A stretch of DNA of 64,000 bases from Paraburkholderia metrosideri (GTDB lineage Bacteria; Pseudomonadota; Gammaproteobacteria; Burkholderiales; Burkholderiaceae). The DNA is taken from positions 186,001 through 250,000 of the forward strand of contig NZ_CAJHCP010000010.1 in the NCBI RefSeq assembly GCF_904848625.1, written 5' to 3'. Under the pieces are notes generated by a model. The model had not been told where the DNA came from and ran no database searches. It saw only the letters and a program-made list of their open reading frames with translations. Below are positions 61,691 to 64,000 of the stretch, piece by piece. Position numbers and translations under genes: made by a program. Each line of letters opens with the position of its first letter. Position 1 is the first letter of the stretch.

Positions 61691-61752
61691 GTGGATAACT
61701 TCGAACGCCCAGAAGTTATCCACAGAATCACTGAATAACCTTGTGGATAACT
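61691..61752. other. Cluster of three DnaA-box-like sequences in nested inverted repeats
   Basis: GTGGATAACTT (61691-61701), AAGTTATCCACA (61713-61724) and TGTGGATAACT (61742-61752) are three copies of the DnaA-box core TTATCCAC(A), the second in opposite direction to the other two. The first and second form a perfect 11-base inverted repeat, as do the second and third. They lie in the gap between the FMN reductase start and the gene at 61938. No dnaA, rep or par gene lies near, so origin function is unproved. Confidence 0.6.
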
Positions 61753-61937
61753 GGTACTTTTGCCTTGTCAATCAAGCATGCTTTCGGCTTAAGACGATTT
61801 GAGGCAAATGCGTGCTTAGGAGCGTGTAGGGTGGGCGCCGATTGCCGGATTCGGTACAAATGACCGATTGCGTATGTAGTGTTGTGATGGACAGCGGCGC
61901 TCACAGTGAAATCAACTGATCTTCAGGAGGATTGGCC

Positions 61938-62144
61938 ATGAGTCTCGACTATGCAGGTAAATCGCATGACGAAGCGGTGGCTGCACGTAAGAAAGAAAGG
62001 CAGCCAGCGCAAGTGCAACCAGGCGGAGATATGGCTGTCGACGGCACCGAGGCAGATAAGACGCACAGTTGCGGCGAGCTATCTGAGCGCGGCAAGGAGG
62101 TATGGCGCAAAGGAAGTGGGATCGACGGCGGCGGGAAAACTTAG
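61938..62144 (+). CDS. Small charged protein, 68 residues
   Basis: The start at 61938 follows a strong AGGAGG (61925-61930) at 7 bases, which argues that the gene is real. The product is polar and charged (MSLDYAGKSHDEAVAARKKERQ), with a single Cys and no membrane or signal segment. I do not recognise the family. Confidence 0.7.
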   Translation: MSLDYAGKSHDEAVAARKKERQPAQVQPGGDMAVDGTEADKTHSCGELSERGKEVWRKGSGIDGGGKT

Positions 62145-62261
62145 GCGGTTGGCGGCGGCGGGGTAGGGGATTTGCCTGCCGGCTCTTTCACGATGCCCGG
62201 CCACATTCAGGCGGCCGGCTGTCGAGCTTGTTGCCCTCCCACGAGGTGTTTGATCGGGCAC

Positions 62262-62543
62262 CTACTCCGGCACCGCGATGTCGCCGTCGACGAGTTGCCA
62301 GCCGTAAGTCTCGGCGTACGCTTGGGCCGTGTCGGCGTCTGCGCAAAAGGGCAGATCGGCGTGCCCCTGGAACGGGTAAATCACCCGTTCGTCACTTAGT
62401 CGCACGACTTTCAATGTCGGAACTGTACCGCTTGAGGTACGTCGCGACGAAGCCATGACCTGATAATTTGCGCGGCCCGATGCGACGGGAAGCGTTGCGC
62501 TCTGCGAGCGACGGGAGCTTTGATTTGCCATCGGGGCTCGCAT
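62262..62543 (-). CDS. DUF6723-like small protein
   Basis: About 93 residues with a Ser/Arg-rich start and a conserved-looking C-terminal part: PTLKVVRLSDERVIYPFQG and AETYGWQLVDGDIAVPE. I recall this pattern from small Burkholderia proteins (DUF6723), from memory only. The start may be at 62543 or 62531; no strong ribosome site is seen at either. The function is unknown. Confidence 0.65.
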   Translation of the reverse strand: MRAPMANQSSRRSQSATLPVASGRANYQVMASSRRTSSGTVPTLKVVRLSDERVIYPFQGHADLPFCADADTAQAYAETYGWQLVDGDIAVPE

Positions 62544-62546
62544 CAA

Positions 62547-62989
62547 AGGACGGTGAGCGACTGGCGGGAAGCCATGCCGTCCACCGGTTGCTGCTGTGTG
62601 GCGCTAGCGGCTGTCAAACATAAATAACGCCGCGGATAACTTTCCCGCTCTTGATGGCGTCGAGTGGGCGCAGCCATGATGATTGTCTCCAGTAAAGGGC
62701 AGGCTTCTGTTGCGCGTGTTGAAAACAAAGCGATTTGTTTTGTCTGAAGCCGGGGATGAGGTGCTCAATCCGTGACCGTTTTGGTCAGGGCCGGCCGGCG
62801 ACACTCGCCACCATCACGCAGATAGAAGGGAACCCGTTCAGGGTCAGGAAGTGAGAGGACGCGTTTTTGCGTCAGAGACCGCGGAAAAGACGTGCGGGAA
62901 ATGACGAACTGCCGATCCACTTTAACACGTTAGTCGCGCGAAAAATTTCACATTCACCGGCTCTGGCGACTGCCAGGAGCAAATGCAAA
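62547..62989. other. Intergenic region with a two-part stem-loop
   Basis: No gene is supported. GGCTTC (62702-62707) can pair with GAAGCC (62746-62751), and inside it AAAACAAA (62722-62729) pairs with TTTGTTTT (62734-62741) around a GCGA tetraloop. This could be part of an RNA leader or small RNA, but no promoter or terminator frames it. Confidence 0.3.
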
Positions 62990-63020
62990 GAAGGGCGCCG
63001 ATTACTCCTGGGCGCCCTTC
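62990..63020 (-). terminator. Hairpin terminator of the small secreted peptide gene
   Basis: GAAGGGCGCC (62990-62999) pairs perfectly with GGCGCCCTTC (63011-63020), 11-base loop. On the minus strand it is followed by a moderately T-rich stretch (TTTGCATTTG). It lies about 70 bases after the stop at 63091. Confidence 0.65.
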
Positions 63021-63090
63021 CTGTTTACTTCGACAATCATCTTTACAACGGATTGGCACCGGTATCCCGGCCGCCACGTGACCCGATTGA

Positions 63091-63222
63091 TTAGTTACCG
63101 AAGAACACGTTGCAATACGATGCCGGACCGTTGCATTTCTCTGGAGCAGCAGCATGGGCTGCACCCGACGCCGCAGCAAAAAGGGCAACGGAAGCGATCA
63201 GGGCGGACAGAATGCGTTTCAT
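63091..63222 (-). CDS. Small secreted peptide, 43 residues, two cysteines
   Basis: The frame begins at ATG 63222, with GAGGAG 8 bases upstream. It encodes a signal peptide (MKRILSALIASVALFAAASG, cleavage near AHA) and a mature peptide of about 19 residues, AAPEKCNGPASYCNVFFGN, with two cysteines able to form a disulfide. Good ribosome site, signal sequence and terminator make a real gene likely despite the size. The function is unknown. Confidence 0.75.
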   Translation of the reverse strand: MKRILSALIASVALFAAASGAAHAAAPEKCNGPASYCNVFFGN

Positions 63223-63575
63223 GGGTGCTACTCCTCAGCGTTGGGTGTCGCGATCAGGTGCGATCGATGGGCTGAAGAATAGCGATGGAGTGTCTGCCGA
63301 CAAATACTGAAGTCGAGAAGACATTTTTTCAGTTTTCGAAATAATCCGGGCAGGGTAGAGGGCGTCGATTGTGCTTGGGCGTGGCCGCTTGTCTTGTCGT
63401 GGTGGATGAGTTCGCGATTTCTTTTAAATCGTGATTGATTTCAGATTTCGCAATAATTGATTTCTGCTGACGCGCTAAATTGGCCGCGTGGTAGGCACGT
63501 AGGCGACGCTCGTGATATCCGCTGCGCGATATCGATTCCGATTCGTCGGCGTCCGTGCCGGTGGGGGAGGGCCTG
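63223..63575. other. Intergenic region
   Basis: About 350 bases with no supported gene. The part at about 63400-63470 is AT-rich. The right part near 63222-63260 holds the promoter of the small secreted peptide gene. Confidence 0.4.
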
Positions 63576-63866
63576 TTAGCGCTCGCTAGCGGGCGTGTTC
63601 CGATAGCGCTCAAAAAACCGCGCGTGCGCCGCTTCATCGACGGAAACGGGGTGGGGGTCCGCTAGCGCGGGATGCTTCTGAAGCTGTGCGCGCGTGCGAA
63701 TCGGCCGATGCTGGAAATTTCCGCCGCAATTCGGGCACACGTTGCGCAGCGTAGCGAGCGCGCACACCTCACAAAACGTGCATTCGTACGTGCAAATCAT
63801 CGCGTCGGTCGCGTTTGGCGGCAACGATTTGCCGCATCCTTCGCAAGACGGTCTCAGTTCAAGCAT
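63576..63866 (-). CDS. DUF1272 zinc-ribbon-like protein
   Basis: The 96-residue protein starts MLELRPSCEGCGKSLPPNATDAMICTYECTFCEVCA and continues NVCPNCGGNFQHRPIR. Four CxxC-type pairs (CEGC, CTYEC/CTFC, CEVC, CPNC) suggest zinc binding. This is the DUF1272 pattern, with a longer C-terminal tail than usual. The ATG at 63866 gives the family start; the frame extends further upstream without family likeness. The function is unknown. Confidence 0.88.
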   Translation of the reverse strand: MLELRPSCEGCGKSLPPNATDAMICTYECTFCEVCALATLRNVCPNCGGNFQHRPIRTRAQLQKHPALADPHPVSVDEAAHARFFERYRNTPASER

Positions 63867-64000
63867 AGCTATGAATTCCGCATTAGGACGCGAGGTGCGG
63901 GCGCACCTCACTTGCGAGCCAGTGTATGCGGCAACAGAGGCTTGAAATAGACAGCCGGGCGTCAATTCCTGCCAACGTCGACCGCGGCTGATCTCACGTG

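Overview
The window is high-GC, densely coded DNA of a Burkholderia-type beta-proteobacterium, most likely Paraburkholderia or a close relative. This rests on codon and GC character, on the hopanoid gene set (hpnA, hpnB, hpnC, hpnD, hpnE, shc, hpnG, hpnM, hpnN with ispH and an mlaA-type gene), and on several small proteins of types I associate with this family. I see no rRNA, tRNA, insertion sequence, CRISPR array or prophage.

Region 1 (1-10214, minus strand): one open frame of more than 3400 codons that runs off the left edge. It encodes a giant RHS/YD-repeat protein without a Sec signal, with a carbohydrate-binding-like insertion and a stretch of beta-sandwich-like modules among the YD repeats.

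Region 2 (10510-32252, plus strand): an unusual flagellum-like gene cluster, divergent from the RHS gene. Order: TPR protein, fliQ, fliR, flhB, flhA, flgF, flgG, flgA, flgH, flgI, flgB, flgC, fliE, fliF, a fliG-position gene, fliH, fliI, fliJ, a fliK-position gene, flgD, flgE, fliM-like, fliN, fliO, fliP, a FliA-type sigma factor, a second TPR protein and a 121-residue unknown. Most genes overlap or sit within a few bases. It encodes export gate, ATPase, rod, rings and hook, but no flagellin, cap, hook-filament junction proteins, motA/motB, fliL, flgJ, flgM, flhF/flhG or chemotaxis genes. The fliG-position protein is half length, the FliM-like protein lacks the CheY-binding N-terminus, FlgD is reduced to its N-terminal part, and FlgH lacks a lipobox. 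The cluster looks like a non-motile, flagellum-derived secretion or surface apparatus. It is the best candidate here for an undescribed system.

Region 3 (32.5-37.8 kb): single housekeeping and accessory genes: a lysine/alanine-rich secreted protein, a hypothetical, a Crp/Fnr regulator, a DUF962 membrane protein, a RarD-like permease, EgtD and an acylphosphatase.

Region 4 (37.9-54.7 kb): the hopanoid locus, in several blocks on both strands. hpnD-hpnE-shc-hpnG make and process the hopanoid, hpnB-hpnC and hpnA are biosynthetic, ispH feeds isoprenoid supply, and hpnM, hpnN and an MlaA lipoprotein serve envelope lipid transport. Inside this locus is a probable amidase toxin and immunity pair (48536-49391). 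The toxin's best start has an in-frame TGA at codon 3.

Region 5 (54.9-59.6 kb): a signalling block with a CheY-like receiver, a CheC-type phosphatase and a PAS-GGDEF diguanylate cyclase in one operon, divergent from a hybrid histidine kinase.

Region 6 (59.8-64 kb): stress-type and small proteins (a DUF1269-like protein, an FMN reductase, a 68-residue protein, a DUF6723-like protein, a 43-residue secreted peptide, a DUF1272 zinc-ribbon-like protein) and an intergenic cluster of three DnaA-box-like sequences in nested inverted repeats.
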